Assembly (NCBI RefSeq): GCF_900116365.1
Contig: NZ_FPAG01000005.1
Location: 186,001 to 250,000, forward strand
Direction of reading: 5' to 3'
Length of the DNA: 64,000 nucleotides
Source: Zhouia amylolytica
Lineage (GTDB): Bacteria; Bacteroidota; Bacteroidia; Flavobacteriales; Flavobacteriaceae
Below are positions 54,324 to 63,477 of this stretch, piece after piece. The notes under the pieces are model-generated. The model searched no databases, was not told the origin of the DNA, and saw nothing but the letters and a program-made list of their open reading frames with translations. The position numbers and the translations under genes were made by a program. Position 1 is the first letter of the stretch. Every line of letters begins with the position of its first letter.

Positions 54324-55829
54324 ATGAAAAAGTATATATTCATAATAACGGCTGTAATGCTTTTCACTTCTTGTGAAAAAGAAATTGAATTAGAGCCAAT
54401 AAGTGATCTTACCTACAATGGATTTTGGGATACTGAAGAAGCCGCTAGAGCTGCACAATCAGGAATTTATTCAACGTTCAGAGGAGGGGCTTCTACTTTT
54501 TGGGTAATGGGAGAAGTTCGTAGCGACTTTTATGGGGGGCGAACTTTTGAGTCACCCAGTAATTTAAATTTGATCAATCAGATTATAAATACCACCCAGG
54601 TACCTTTTGCTAATTGGGCTGGGTTTTATAGTCATATTCACAGGATAAATGATTTTCTGTATAATATTGAGAATGTTCCATTCGCCAGTGAAATCGATAA
54701 AAGACATTTGAAAGGTCAGGTATACGGTATTCGGGCTTTTTATTACTACACCATGTTGAAAACATGGGGAGGTGTACCTATTACTACAGAACCATTACTT
54801 TCTGTTAATCCCGATGAGTTAAGCAAGCCAAGAGCTTCTCAGGAAGAGTTAATGGCTCAGATTAAAGCAGATATTCAAAGTTCTTTAGATGCATTTGGTT
54901 CTGATAATTCCTTCTGGCAGGGAAGTAATGTCTATTGGTCTAAAGCAGCCACCTTAGCATTGAAAGGTGATGTATACATTTGGTCTGGAACCCTTCTTAA
55001 TGGAGGAAGTACGGATTACACTGAAGCAAAAAATGCACTCCAACAAATTGGGAGTATGGGCTTTGCTCTTGAATCTGGCTTTGAAGATATGTTCAGTGTA
55101 GCTAATGAAGCTAACGACGAATTTATCTTTGCTATCGATTACCAGCAGGATCAGGCTGGGAATTTTTACACTGGCTTGTTTACCGGACGTTCCACCGAAA
55201 TTAATCAAACCTGGGATGATCGCGGGAATTCATATGCTGATTTTGTAGCCAATGGAGGGAACCGTTATGGACCTTCAGAAAAGTTATTGCTGGCCTTAGA
55301 TGATACTTTGGATACGCGTAGAGACGCCACTTTTACAAGACTTTACTCAAATGATGCAGGAAATTATTATCCATATCAGTTGGTAGACGAATACAGTGCC
55401 TCTATTTTATCTAAATTTTTAGGAGAGGTAGTAGCAGGAGTTCGAATTTCAACGAATAATGTTCCTGTATACAGATATGCTGATGTTTTGTTGTTGCTGG
55501 CCGAGGCTAAAAACCGCCTGGGTGAAGATCCATCTGCAGAAATTAATGCCGTAAGACAACGTGCATATGGTGAAAATTACGATGCATTAACTCACGCTTA
55601 CGTTAATGGTTCTCAAGATGATAATACAAAAGCCATCCTCGATGAGCGATTAAAAGAGTTTGTGGGAGAAGGAAAGAGATGGTGGGACCTAAGAAGGGCC
55701 GGTGGTAGTTATATTTTTGATGAGGTAGAAACTTTGCCGGCTTCAGAAGCTTATAAACTTTTACTGCCGATAACACCTGATATGATCGGAAGAAACCCTG
55801 CTTTAGAACAAACCCCTGGATATGAATAA
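54324..55829 (+). CDS. SusD-like surface glycan-binding lipoprotein
   Basis: 501 residues, lipoprotein signal MKKYIFIITAVMLFTSCEKE with the acylated Cys at position 17. It is a RagB/SusD protein with a TPR-rich N-terminal part (KRHLKGQVYGIRAFYYYTML and NVYWSKAATLALKGDVYIWS) and the characteristic C-terminal block (RLKEFVGEGKRWWDLRRAGG, then LLLPITPDMIGRNPALEQT). It caps the SusC barrel at the cell surface and binds the incoming glycan. Followed by a strong terminator that closes the nanA-susC-susD unit. Confidence 0.95.
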   Translation: MKKYIFIITAVMLFTSCEKEIELEPISDLTYNGFWDTEEAARAAQSGIYSTFRGGASTFWVMGEVRSDFYGGRTFESPSNLNLINQIINTTQVPFANWAGFYSHIHRINDFLYNIENVPFASEIDKRHLKGQVYGIRAFYYYTMLKTWGGVPITTEPLLSVNPDELSKPRASQEELMAQIKADIQSSLDAFGSDNSFWQGSNVYWSKAATLALKGDVYIWSGTLLNGGSTDYTEAKNALQQIGSMGFALESGFEDMFSVANEANDEFIFAIDYQQDQAGNFYTGLFTGRSTEINQTWDDRGNSYADFVANGGNRYGPSEKLLLALDDTLDTRRDATFTRLYSNDAGNYYPYQLVDEYSASILSKFLGEVVAGVRISTNNVPVYRYADVLLLLAEAKNRLGEDPSAEINAVRQRAYGENYDALTHAYVNGSQDDNTKAILDERLKEFVGEGKRWWDLRRAGGSYIFDEVETLPASEAYKLLLPITPDMIGRNPALEQTPGYE

Positions 55830-55883
55830 CATGCGAAGTTTATTTACACAGAGTTAGTTTAGTTTTTTATTAATTTGGTTGAG

Positions 55884-55916
55884 AAGGAGGCTGATATTTT
55901 ATCAGTCTCCTTTTTT
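55884..55916 (+). terminator. strong intrinsic terminator after susD
   Basis: AAGGAGGCTGATA, loop TTT, TATCAGTCTCCTT, then TTTT: a 13-bp stem with one G-T pair, preceded by A residues, so it can end transcripts from both the susD side and the convergent regulator gene. Confidence 0.92.
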
Positions 55917-55942
55917 ATTGGAAATATTTAAGCTTTTATTAG

Positions 55943-56668
55943 TTACATATGCTTATCGTGAAACACCCTGTCAAAATGAGGTTCAAGGTGACGTCGCATA
56001 GCATTTCTGAAAGTCTCAGGAGTACCAACTTTTAAATTGTCTAGCAACATACGATGCGTAACAAATTGTCCGGAAGAATATTCATAACGCCCGTTATTCA
56101 TAAACTCATCTTGCTGGTATAGGTATTCAAAAACAGGTAGTAATAGATCCTGAAATCGTTGTAAAGTGGTGTTTTTTGATATTTGATAAAGTTTGGCATG
56201 AAATGCTATTTCTTTATCAAGTGAAAAAACAGTCTTGTCATAACTGGTTGCTTCCTCTTCTTCAACAATACGCTCTAACTCTTCAAGATCTTCTTCCGTT
56301 TTATATTGAAAAAGAAAATCAGCCATGCCCATTTCTAAAATTAACCGAAGTTCAAAAAGACTTTTTAAGGTCTTATTTCCAAGTAAATTCGGATCCAGGA
56401 TTCTTTCAAAATTATTGATGATATCAGGTTCTTTGAAAGTCATTCCCTTGTGTTTCTTGGATTCAATAAATCCCAGGGTTCGTAAGCGAAGTAAGGCTTC
56501 TCTAACCACAGTGCGACTAACGCCTAATGATGCTGCCAGATCAAGTTCCTTCGTAATGGGGTCTCCAGGTTTAAGGTTATTCTCCTTAAAGTACTGCATC
56601 AAACGAAGCTCAACTTTGTCAACAAGAGAAAGGGTGTCAATGGGCTGTATTTTATCTGATTTTTTCAT
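55943..56668 (-). CDS. GntR/FadR-family regulator with FCD domain (probable sialic acid regulator)
   Basis: 241 residues. Winged helix at about 12-80 (VELRLMQYFKENNLKPGD, LAASLGVSRTVVREALLRLR), then an all-helical FCD effector domain (about 95-235) with the His/Asp metal-site pattern (FHAKLY, HRMLLDNL and RNAMRRHLEPHF). NanR of enterobacteria belongs to the same FadR/FCD class and responds to sialic acid. Placement between the two sialic acid transcription units, convergent with one and divergent from the other, together with the repeated TATGTA-N-TACATA sites, supports that role here (inference). Confidence 0.88.
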   Translation of the reverse strand: MKKSDKIQPIDTLSLVDKVELRLMQYFKENNLKPGDPITKELDLAASLGVSRTVVREALLRLRTLGFIESKKHKGMTFKEPDIINNFERILDPNLLGNKTLKSLFELRLILEMGMADFLFQYKTEEDLEELERIVEEEEATSYDKTVFSLDKEIAFHAKLYQISKNTTLQRFQDLLLPVFEYLYQQDEFMNNGRYEYSSGQFVTHRMLLDNLKVGTPETFRNAMRRHLEPHFDRVFHDKHM

Positions 56669-56720
56669 GATTCAAACCTTATCACATTAAAATTGTACTG
56701 TTTTGTTTAGGGAAACATAG

Positions 56721-56749
56721 CAAAAATAGTATTGTTACTATAAGTACAA
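56721..56749 (-). promoter_or_regulatory. promoter of the FadR-type regulator
   Basis: On the minus strand TTG (56749-56747), 18 bp spacer, TATTTTTG (56728-56721): a textbook Bacteroidota TTG-N18-TAnnTTTG promoter, about 55 bp upstream of the ATG at 56668. No copy of the 13-bp palindrome overlaps it, so autoregulation is not evident. Confidence 0.7.
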
Positions 56750-56790
56750 TAAGATTCACTAAACTTTTATGTATTTAACAAATTTAATGC

Positions 56791-56835
56791 TTGATTATTA
56801 AAAGAATATATTATTTTTGTTTTATGTCATACATA
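56791..56835 (+). promoter_or_regulatory. promoter and operator of the epimerase-sialidase operon
   Basis: TTG at 56791-56793, 18-bp spacer, TATTTTTG at 56812-56819, then three bases and TATGTC-A-TACATA (56823-56835), matching the nanA operator at 12 of 13 positions. The geometry copies that at nanA: -7 element, 2-3 bp, palindrome, about 10 bp, ATG (56844). Confidence 0.8.
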
Positions 56836-56843
56836 ATAAAGAT

Positions 56844-58016
56844 ATGAAATATTCTGAACATTATAAAAATACACTTTTAAATGACGTAATACCTTTTTGG
56901 GAACGACATTCTGTCGATCATAAATTTGGAGGTTATTTTACCTGTCTTGATCAGAATGGAAAGGTTTACGATACCGATAAATTTATTTGGTTGCAAGGTC
57001 GGCAGGCCTGGATGTTTTCTATGTTATTCAATAATGTGGAAGCTAAAGAAGATTGGTTGAAAGTAGCTGAATCTGGTGTTTCTTTTCTTAAAGAGAAAGC
57101 AATGGATACAGATGGGAACTTCTATTTTGCAACTACCCAGGACGGTAGACCACTAGTGCAACCCTACAATATTTTTTCGGATTGTTTTGCAGCCATGGCT
57201 TTTGCTCAGTATGCCAAAGCTTCAAAAGATGAAGGCTATAAAGAGTTAGCCAGAAACACGTATCTTAATATTTTAAAAAAGAAAGATGATCCGAAAGGAA
57301 AGTACGAAAAAAGGACAGGTGTAAGGCCCCTTAAAGGGTTTTCCTTACCCATGATTTTATCTAATTTAGTGTTGGAGTTGGAAGATGTGTTAAGTCAAAA
57401 AGAGGTGGAGGAGACCATTGATTTTAGTGTAAATGAAGTCATGAATGTATTCCTCCAAAAGGATTCCGGCCTGATTCATGAAAACGTAAATCCAGATGGT
57501 TCTTTTTCTGATAATTTTGAGGGAAGATTGCTTAACCCCGGACATGGAATTGAAGCCATGTGGTTCATGATTGATATCGGAAGTAGAAATGGTGATACTC
57601 AATTAATTAATAAAGCAGTACAAACCATTATAACCATATTGGAGTATAGTTGGGATAAAGTGTTTGGTGGAATTTATTACTTTATGGATGTAAAAGGAAA
57701 CCCGCCACAACAACTGGAATGGGATCAGAAATTATGGTGGGTCCATTTGGAAACTTTAGTGGCACTGGCAAAAGCATATGAGCATACAGGAGACCAAAGA
57801 GTTTTAGATTGGTATGAAAAGGTACATAACTATGCCTGGTCCCATTTTGCGGATCCCGATAATGGTGAGTGGTTTGGTTATCTTAATAGAGCAGGAAAAC
57901 CATTACTAACCCTTAAAGGAGGGAAATGGAAAGGATGTTTCCACGTTCCCAGGGCTATGTTTCAATGCTGGAAAACTTTCGAAAAAATAGAACAATCAAC
58001 TAACTTTAAATTCTAA
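56844..58016 (+). CDS. N-acylglucosamine 2-epimerase
   Basis: 390 residues from ATG 56844; an in-frame TTG at 56817 is rejected because it lies inside the -7 element. AGE-family (alpha/alpha)6 barrel: [45 protein letters not shown] (catalytic His region) and [14 protein letters not shown] (second catalytic His). It interconverts ManNAc and GlcNAc, taking the lyase product into amino-sugar catabolism without a separate ManNAc kinase, a route known in Bacteroides. Cytoplasmic. First gene of a tightly packed operon: the sialidase starts 7 bp after it. Confidence 0.9.
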   Translation: MKYSEHYKNTLLNDVIPFWERHSVDHKFGGYFTCLDQNGKVYDTDKFIWLQGRQAWMFSMLFNNVEAKEDWLKVAESGVSFLKEKAMDTDGNFYFATTQDGRPLVQPYNIFSDCFAAMAFAQYAKASKDEGYKELARNTYLNILKKKDDPKGKYEKRTGVRPLKGFSLPMILSNLVLELEDVLSQKEVEETIDFSVNEVMNVFLQKDSGLIHENVNPDGSFSDNFEGRLLNPGHGIEAMWFMIDIGSRNGDTQLINKAVQTIITILEYSWDKVFGGIYYFMDVKGNPPQQLEWDQKLWWVHLETLVALAKAYEHTGDQRVLDWYEKVHNYAWSHFADPDNGEWFGYLNRAGKPLLTLKGGKWKGCFHVPRAMFQCWKTFEKIEQSTNFKF

Positions 58017-58023
58017 TTAAATA

Positions 58024-59628
58024 ATGAAGTTTACATATATTTTATTAACGGCAGTATTAATTGCCTTTACCTCTTGTGATAGCAATCAAAAATCAAAGGA
58101 AATAGCGGAAGCGGTAAAGCCCTCAGAAGTAAGTCAATTTGTTTTACCGGTCTTGGTTAATAAAGAGAAAAACAAAATATTCAAATTCAGTTTAACTGTT
58201 GACGAACAAAAAATAACGGATGAACTAGCTCCGGTTAAATCGATATTGGTAAACTTTGAAGGAACAACAGACTTAAAGAATATTGGTGAAGCTTCTGTCT
58301 ATCATGCTAATACGGAGAGTTTTAAAGAAGCTACTTTACTTTCTTCAGTATCTGAAATATCTAAAGAAGTTAGTTTTCAGGGAGTCTTAGATCTGGAACC
58401 GGGAAATAATTATTTCTGGTTGTCTGTGAAATTAAATGGAACTCCCGAACTAAGTAATAAAATTAAAGCTATTCCGGAAACCATGGTATTTAACAATGGT
58501 GGTGTTCTTAATCTTTTAAATGAACCTGCTCCAGCCCAGCGTTTGGGAGTAGCGATAAGAAATAAATTCGATGATGATGTTGATACGTATAGGATTCCAG
58601 GGTTAGCTACTACTAAAGACGGAACATTGATAGCTGTATATGATATTAGATATAACAGTGCCGTCGATCTTCAGGAAGATGTGGATGTGGGAATGAGCAG
58701 AAGCACCGACGGCGGACAAACATGGGAACCGATGAAGGTGATTATGGATATGGGAGAATATGGTGGTTTGCCCCAAGATGAAAACGGAATTGGAGATCCT
58801 GCGGTATTGGTGGATGAAAATACAGGCACTATATGGGTTGCGGCCTTATGGTTGCATGGAAATAAAGATAAAAGAGCCTGGTGGGCATCGGATCAGGGAA
58901 TGACTCCGGAAGAAACCGGCCAGTTTATGTTAGTAAAAAGTGAAGATGACGGGCTAACCTGGTCAGAACCTATAAACATAACACAACAAATTAAAAACCC
59001 TGATTGGAAACTGTTCTTTAATGGTCCTGGAATGGGAATTACCATGAAAGATGGAACATTGGTTTTCCCTGCCCAATTTAAAGATAAAGAGGCCATTCCT
59101 CATTCTACGATTATTTACAGTAAAGATAGGGGTGAAACCTGGAAAGTGGGTACAGGCGCAAAATCTGAGACTACAGAAGCCCAGGTGGTTCAGCTTACCG
59201 ATGGAAGTTTGATGTTGAATATGAGAGATGATAGAAACAGAGCGAATAGAAAAGATCCTCAGAACGGACGCTCTGTGGCAATTACAACCGATTTAGGTGC
59301 TACCTGGACCGAACATAGCACCTCGCGAAAAGCGTTGATAGAACCTAATTGTATGGCCAGCATTATTACTACAGAAGTGAAGGATAAAGGACATGTTTTA
59401 TTCTTTTCAAATCCTGATTCAAAAACGAAGAGAGACCATATCACAATAAAAACAAGTTTTGATGATGGTATGACATGGCCGGAAGAATATCAGATTGAAT
59501 TGTATGAAGAATCAAATTATGGTTATTCATGCCTAACCAAAATTGATGAAGACTATTTAGGAATCTTGTATGAGGGCAGCGGAGATTTATATTTTCAAAA
59601 AATAGCCATAGAAGAACTTATAAAATAA
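58024..59628 (+). CDS. GH33 exo-alpha-sialidase (lipoprotein)
   Basis: 534 residues with a lipoprotein signal (LLTAVLIAFTSCDSN). Residues about 35-165 are the beta-sandwich found in front of Bacteroidota sialidases. The six-bladed propeller then shows the FRIP-like YRIPGLATTKDG (Arg of the triad), VYDIRYN (Asp acid/base) and at least four Asp boxes: STDGGQTWEP, EDDGLTWSEP, KDRGETWKVG and FDDGMTWPEE. It releases terminal sialic acid at the cell surface or in the periplasm, supplying the lyase. The SYGYSCLTKID-like stretch near the end (YGYSCL) fits the nucleophile-Tyr region. Confidence 0.95.
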   Translation: MKFTYILLTAVLIAFTSCDSNQKSKEIAEAVKPSEVSQFVLPVLVNKEKNKIFKFSLTVDEQKITDELAPVKSILVNFEGTTDLKNIGEASVYHANTESFKEATLLSSVSEISKEVSFQGVLDLEPGNNYFWLSVKLNGTPELSNKIKAIPETMVFNNGGVLNLLNEPAPAQRLGVAIRNKFDDDVDTYRIPGLATTKDGTLIAVYDIRYNSAVDLQEDVDVGMSRSTDGGQTWEPMKVIMDMGEYGGLPQDENGIGDPAVLVDENTGTIWVAALWLHGNKDKRAWWASDQGMTPEETGQFMLVKSEDDGLTWSEPINITQQIKNPDWKLFFNGPGMGITMKDGTLVFPAQFKDKEAIPHSTIIYSKDRGETWKVGTGAKSETTEAQVVQLTDGSLMLNMRDDRNRANRKDPQNGRSVAITTDLGATWTEHSTSRKALIEPNCMASIITTEVKDKGHVLFFSNPDSKTKRDHITIKTSFDDGMTWPEEYQIELYEESNYGYSCLTKIDEDYLGILYEGSGDLYFQKIAIEELIK

Positions 59629-59634
59629 ACGAAA

Positions 59635-60396
59635 ATGAGACCTTTTGTATTAGCCGAAACGAATTGGAAACAAGTAAAAGACCAGAATTTTGAAGTTGCC
59701 ATTTTACCATGGGGAGCTACAGAGGCACATAACTATCATTTGCCTTATGGAACCGATAATATGTTGGCGGAATCTGTAACAATAGAAGCAGCTTCAAAAG
59801 CCTGGAATCAGGGAGCAAAACCTATAGTGCTCCCAGTAGTTCCTTTCGGAGTCAATACAGGACAGCTCGATGTTTCCCTTTGCATTAATATGAATCCTAG
59901 CACTCAATATGCAGTTTTAAGAGATATCGTACAGGTGTTGCATTTGCAAAAGATTCAAAAACTTGTCATCGTTAATGCTCATGGAGGTAATAATTTTAAA
60001 CAAATGATTCGGGAATTAAGTGTTGAATTTCCCGATGTTTTTGTATGTGCATTAAACTGGTGGCATGCGGGCAATGCGAAGGCTTATTTTGATGACCCGG
60101 GTGATCATGCAGGAGAACTGGAAACCGCAATGATATTGCATTTATTTCCTGAGTTAGTATTGCCCCTTGAAGAAGCGGGTAAGGGTGAAGCAAAACAATT
60201 TACCATTAAGGCCCTGAGAGAAGGTTGGGTAACTACGCAACGCAAATGGACTTCCGTAACCAAAGATACCGGGGTAGGGAACCCTGAAAAAGCGACTGCA
60301 GCAAAAGGAGCTGCTTATTTTAAGGCAACGAGTGATGCTATCGCTGAATTTCTTATAGACCTAAATGATACAGCCCTAAATAACCTTTACAAATAA
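59635..60396 (+). CDS. creatininase-family metallohydrolase
   Basis: 253 residues, no signal peptide, so cytoplasmic. It has the creatininase/MftE fold signature: LPWGATEAHNYHLPYGTDN with Glu30, His32 and Asp41 as metal ligands, VNAHGGNN, and DHAGELETA with the second His/Glu pair. Members hydrolyse cyclic amides or small C-N bonds (creatinine, formamidopyrimidines, the mycofactocin precursor). Here it sits 6 bp after the sialidase stop and 1 bp before GH20, deep in the sialic acid operon. A step on a modified sialic acid, such as a lactam or N-acyl form, is conceivable but unproven. Confidence 0.85.
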   Translation: MRPFVLAETNWKQVKDQNFEVAILPWGATEAHNYHLPYGTDNMLAESVTIEAASKAWNQGAKPIVLPVVPFGVNTGQLDVSLCINMNPSTQYAVLRDIVQVLHLQKIQKLVIVNAHGGNNFKQMIRELSVEFPDVFVCALNWWHAGNAKAYFDDPGDHAGELETAMILHLFPELVLPLEEAGKGEAKQFTIKALREGWVTTQRKWTSVTKDTGVGNPEKATAAKGAAYFKATSDAIAEFLIDLNDTALNNLYK

Positions 60397-60397
60397 T

Positions 60398-62443
60398 ATG
60401 AAAAAACTATTTCTCACTTTATTTGCCTCCCTTCTTACTTTTAGTCTTTCAACAGAACTAAAAGGACAAAACATAAATTTTGAAACAAACTACTCGGCAG
60501 AAGAACTTCATGCAGCTCCGGTTAAATTAATACCATACCCTCAAGAAGTTGTCTGGGGACTGGAGATGGTTAATTTTTTGAGCTTCAAAGTAACTTCAGA
60601 AAACACATTAAACAAAAATATTACTTCTGAGCTTGAACGCATCTGCAGTGAGTATGGTATTGAAAATTCTAAACATTCTAAAGTAACAATCAAATTTATT
60701 TCAGATGAGGAGGTACCCCTGGAAGGTTATGAATTAAACGTAGAAAAAAATAAAATAACCATTAAAACATCTGGCGATGCAGGTGCATTTTATGCATTGC
60801 AAACCTTGCGTCAGCTTATTTCCAATGATAAAGGAAAATCGAGAATTCAGCTTTGTAACATTAAAGATCAACCCGCATTTCCCATCAGGGGTTATATGGT
60901 TGATGTTGGGAGAAACTTCCAAAGTATAGAATTGCTTAAAACACAGCTTGATGTGATGGCAAATTATAAACTCAATACCTTTCACTGGCACTTAACAGAC
61001 CGACCTGCCTGGAGAATTGAAAGTAAAGCTTATCCCGAATTAACCGGAGCCGAAAATCATCGCCCTACCAGAGACCCTGGAGCATTTTATACCTATGAGG
61101 AAATCAGAGCGCTAATTTTATATGCAAAAGATAAGCACATACAGGTAATACCGGAAATTGATATGCCAGGGCATAGCGATTCTTTTGTTACAGCTACGGG
61201 TCACAAAATGGAATCTCCTGAAGGCATGAAAATTCTCGAAAAGGTGTTGAATGAGTTTTTTGATGAAGTTCCTAAAGAACTTTGCCCTGTTATTCATATC
61301 GGTTCAGATGAGGTGAGAATAGAGAATCCTGAAGTGTTTATCACCAAAATGGTAGCGATCTGTGAGGCTAATGAGCGTGAAGTGATCATCTGGAATCCCG
61401 GACTTCCGGCCAATGATAATGTAATAAGACAAACCTGGAAGCCAGATCACATAGAAGAAAAGACCTATAAAGAAATAGATTCATGGAATAACTACATTAA
61501 TAATGGAGACCCATTTGTTCACATATCAAAACTATTTTTCAAACCTATAGGAAAAGGTTCAACGAATAAGGTACAAGGGGGAATTTTATGTATGTGGCAT
61601 GATGTTAATCTTGATAAAGAGGATGATTTTATTAGATTTAATCCGCTGTATCCATCAATGTTAACCTATGCATGGAAAACATGGACCCATGATGTCAAAA
61701 CGGCTTCTAAAGAATACTTAACCAAAATACCCCTTTCAGGAACCTCAGAACATACCTATTTTCAAGCTTTTGAAAAATATCTTATACAACACAAAGAAAA
61801 ATATTTTGCAAATAAACCTTTTCAATATGTGGAGCAATCTCAAAACCAATGGAAATTGATGAAGTTTGCGGATTCCCTTGCAATAGAAATGACTATGAAT
61901 TCCATTCGTGAAAAATTTGATCAAAAGGATCGTTATAAACTAGCTAATGGTAATACCATTTATGTTAAAGATAGATTTAAGCTTGGAGGTTATTATCCCG
62001 ATGCTCAACCCGGAGAAACCTGTTTTGCATTATCCTACATCTACGCAGAAGGAGAGAAAGAAATCTCGGTTTGGGTAGGTTTTGAAACTCCTTTTAGAGC
62101 CAATAGAGTTTATGGAGGTATGCCCGATCAGGGGGCATGGGATGCTCATGGAGGGGATGTATGGATTAATGGAGAAAACCTTCCGGCTCCTGAGTGGAAG
62201 AACCCTGGTTGGAAACCGTCCAAAACATCAGGATGGGGGAATGCAGACGATCAGGAAATTACCTGGAAAGACGAAGAGTTGTATTGGACAAGGGAACCTG
62301 TTATGGTTCCTTTAAAGAAAGGCTGGAATGAAATTCTGATAAAGGTTCCGGGAACTAATGCATATCAGAACTGGATGTTCACCTTTGCGCCGTTAGAAGA
62401 AAATATCGTAGTAAATCCATTTAAAGCGATTAATGGAAAATAA
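60398..62443 (+). CDS. GH20 beta-N-acetylhexosaminidase with C-terminal beta module
   Basis: 681 residues, signal peptide about 1-23 (LFASLLTFSLSTELKGQ). N-terminal GH20b domain to about 160, then the barrel: FHWHLTDRPAWRIESKAYPE, PEIDMPGHSDSF and IHIGSDEVRI, with the Asp304-Glu305 catalytic pair. The usual GGDE reads GSDE here. Residues about 510-680 add a beta-sandwich rich in aromatic residues (GDVWINGENLPAPEW and MVPLKKGWNEILIKV), perhaps for substrate binding. It would act after the sialidase exposes inner hexosamines. It differs from the shorter GH20 at 5152. Its stop overlaps the lrgA start by 11 bp. Confidence 0.92.
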   Translation: MKKLFLTLFASLLTFSLSTELKGQNINFETNYSAEELHAAPVKLIPYPQEVVWGLEMVNFLSFKVTSENTLNKNITSELERICSEYGIENSKHSKVTIKFISDEEVPLEGYELNVEKNKITIKTSGDAGAFYALQTLRQLISNDKGKSRIQLCNIKDQPAFPIRGYMVDVGRNFQSIELLKTQLDVMANYKLNTFHWHLTDRPAWRIESKAYPELTGAENHRPTRDPGAFYTYEEIRALILYAKDKHIQVIPEIDMPGHSDSFVTATGHKMESPEGMKILEKVLNEFFDEVPKELCPVIHIGSDEVRIENPEVFITKMVAICEANEREVIIWNPGLPANDNVIRQTWKPDHIEEKTYKEIDSWNNYINNGDPFVHISKLFFKPIGKGSTNKVQGGILCMWHDVNLDKEDDFIRFNPLYPSMLTYAWKTWTHDVKTASKEYLTKIPLSGTSEHTYFQAFEKYLIQHKEKYFANKPFQYVEQSQNQWKLMKFADSLAIEMTMNSIREKFDQKDRYKLANGNTIYVKDRFKLGGYYPDAQPGETCFALSYIYAEGEKEISVWVGFETPFRANRVYGGMPDQGAWDAHGGDVWINGENLPAPEWKNPGWKPSKTSGWGNADDQEITWKDEELYWTREPVMVPLKKGWNEILIKVPGTNAYQNWMFTFAPLEENIVVNPFKAINGK

Positions 62444-62786
62444 AAACAAGTTAATATCTGTAATCCTGATCATTTTATTTCTCCTATTAGGAGAATTGGT
62501 TAAAATGGTATTCAACCTACCGATTCCCGGCAGTATTATAGGTATGGTGTTAATCTTTATGGTTTTAAAATTAAAATGGATCAGATTAGAACAGGTAAAA
62601 CCTACCTCAGATTTTTTACTTAAATATTTGTCGTTGTTCTATGTTCCATATGGGGTTGGTTTAGTTACACAATACAAGTTTTTAAATGGGAAATTAACAG
62701 AAATTATCATTGCATTAGTCCTTAGCACTTTTCTCGCTATGTACATTACTATGAAACTTTTTAAAGTATTTGAAAAGAATGAGTAA
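62433..62786 (+). CDS. lrgA: LrgA/CidA-family membrane protein
   Basis: 117 residues, four transmembrane helices. FNLPIPGSIIGMVLIFMVL is the LrgA/CidA signature loop. The family was first described as holin-like, but LrgA/LrgB-type pairs (PftAB of Bacillus subtilis) are facilitated pyruvate transporters. The gene overlaps the 3' end of GH20 by 11 bp and lrgB by 8 bp, so it is certainly part of the sialic acid operon. Since sialate lyase yields pyruvate, a transport role fits better than lysis control (inference). Confidence 0.9.
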   Translation: MENKNKLISVILIILFLLLGELVKMVFNLPIPGSIIGMVLIFMVLKLKWIRLEQVKPTSDFLLKYLSLFYVPYGVGLVTQYKFLNGKLTEIIIALVLSTFLAMYITMKLFKVFEKNE

Positions 62787-63471
62787 CTATGTTGAGCTTC
62801 CAATAGTAGGAATTTTTATTACACTCATGGGTTTTTATGCATCCAGGCAGTTGATTAAAAAGTATTCCTTTTTGTCCTCAGGATTAGTACTATGGACCGT
62901 GCTTTTCATCTTGGGTACGCTTTATGTTCTTGACATCAATTTTGATGCTTATTGGAATGGAGGCTCCTGGGTGAGTATGCTGTTGGGGCCGTCGGTTATT
63001 GCATTGGGAGTTTCATTATATGAACATTCGAATAAATTGTGGAAACAATTAAAACCGTTTCTGATAAGCGTAGTCACCGGTGGAATTATAGGGATTGTTT
63101 CTGTAGTTCTGTTGTTGTTGCAATTTAAAGTCCAACCGGAAATCATTAAGTCCATTGCACCCAAATCAATAACAAGTCCAATTGCCATAGAGGTCGCTCA
63201 ATCCATAAAGGGGATTCCAGAGGTCACTGCTGGAATTGTAATTTTCACGGGTATTTTAGGCAGTGTTTTTGGTCCGGTTTTTTTGAAAATCATTGGAAAC
63301 AAAAATAATAGCGCAATGGGAGTCGCTTTAGGGACAACTGCACATGGCATTGGTACAGCCAAAGCATATGAATTAAGTAATGTTTCAGGAGTATATGGCG
63401 GACTCGCAATGTGTGTTAACGGAGTGATATCAGCTGTAATGATCCCATATATTGTTGAATTGATGATGTAA
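62779..63471 (+). CDS. lrgB: LrgB-family membrane protein
   Basis: 230 residues from ATG 62779 (in-frame TTG 62770 rejected: it lies further inside lrgA). Several transmembrane helices and the conserved LrgB blocks PKSITSPIAIEVAQSIKGIP, TGILGSVFGPVFLKIIG and GTTAHGIGTAKAYELS are present. It works with LrgA as a two-part inner-membrane transporter. No other inner-membrane carrier for sialic acid is seen between 46925 and 64000, so LrgAB might move pyruvate or possibly take part in sialic acid uptake. Confidence 0.9.
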   Translation: MSNYVELPIVGIFITLMGFYASRQLIKKYSFLSSGLVLWTVLFILGTLYVLDINFDAYWNGGSWVSMLLGPSVIALGVSLYEHSNKLWKQLKPFLISVVTGGIIGIVSVVLLLLQFKVQPEIIKSIAPKSITSPIAIEVAQSIKGIPEVTAGIVIFTGILGSVFGPVFLKIIGNKNNSAMGVALGTTAHGIGTAKAYELSNVSGVYGGLAMCVNGVISAVMIPYIVELMM

Positions 63472-63477
63472 ATATTC

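Noticed and set aside
56693-56749. TTGTAC (56693) and GTACAA (56744) as an autoregulatory operator of the FadR-type gene
   Set aside because: The half-sites are 45 bp apart and do not match TATGTA-N-TACATA.
62433-63471. Holin/antiholin lysis function for LrgAB
   Set aside because: There are no murein hydrolases or phage genes nearby; the operon context and known pyruvate transport by related pairs make a transport role more likely.
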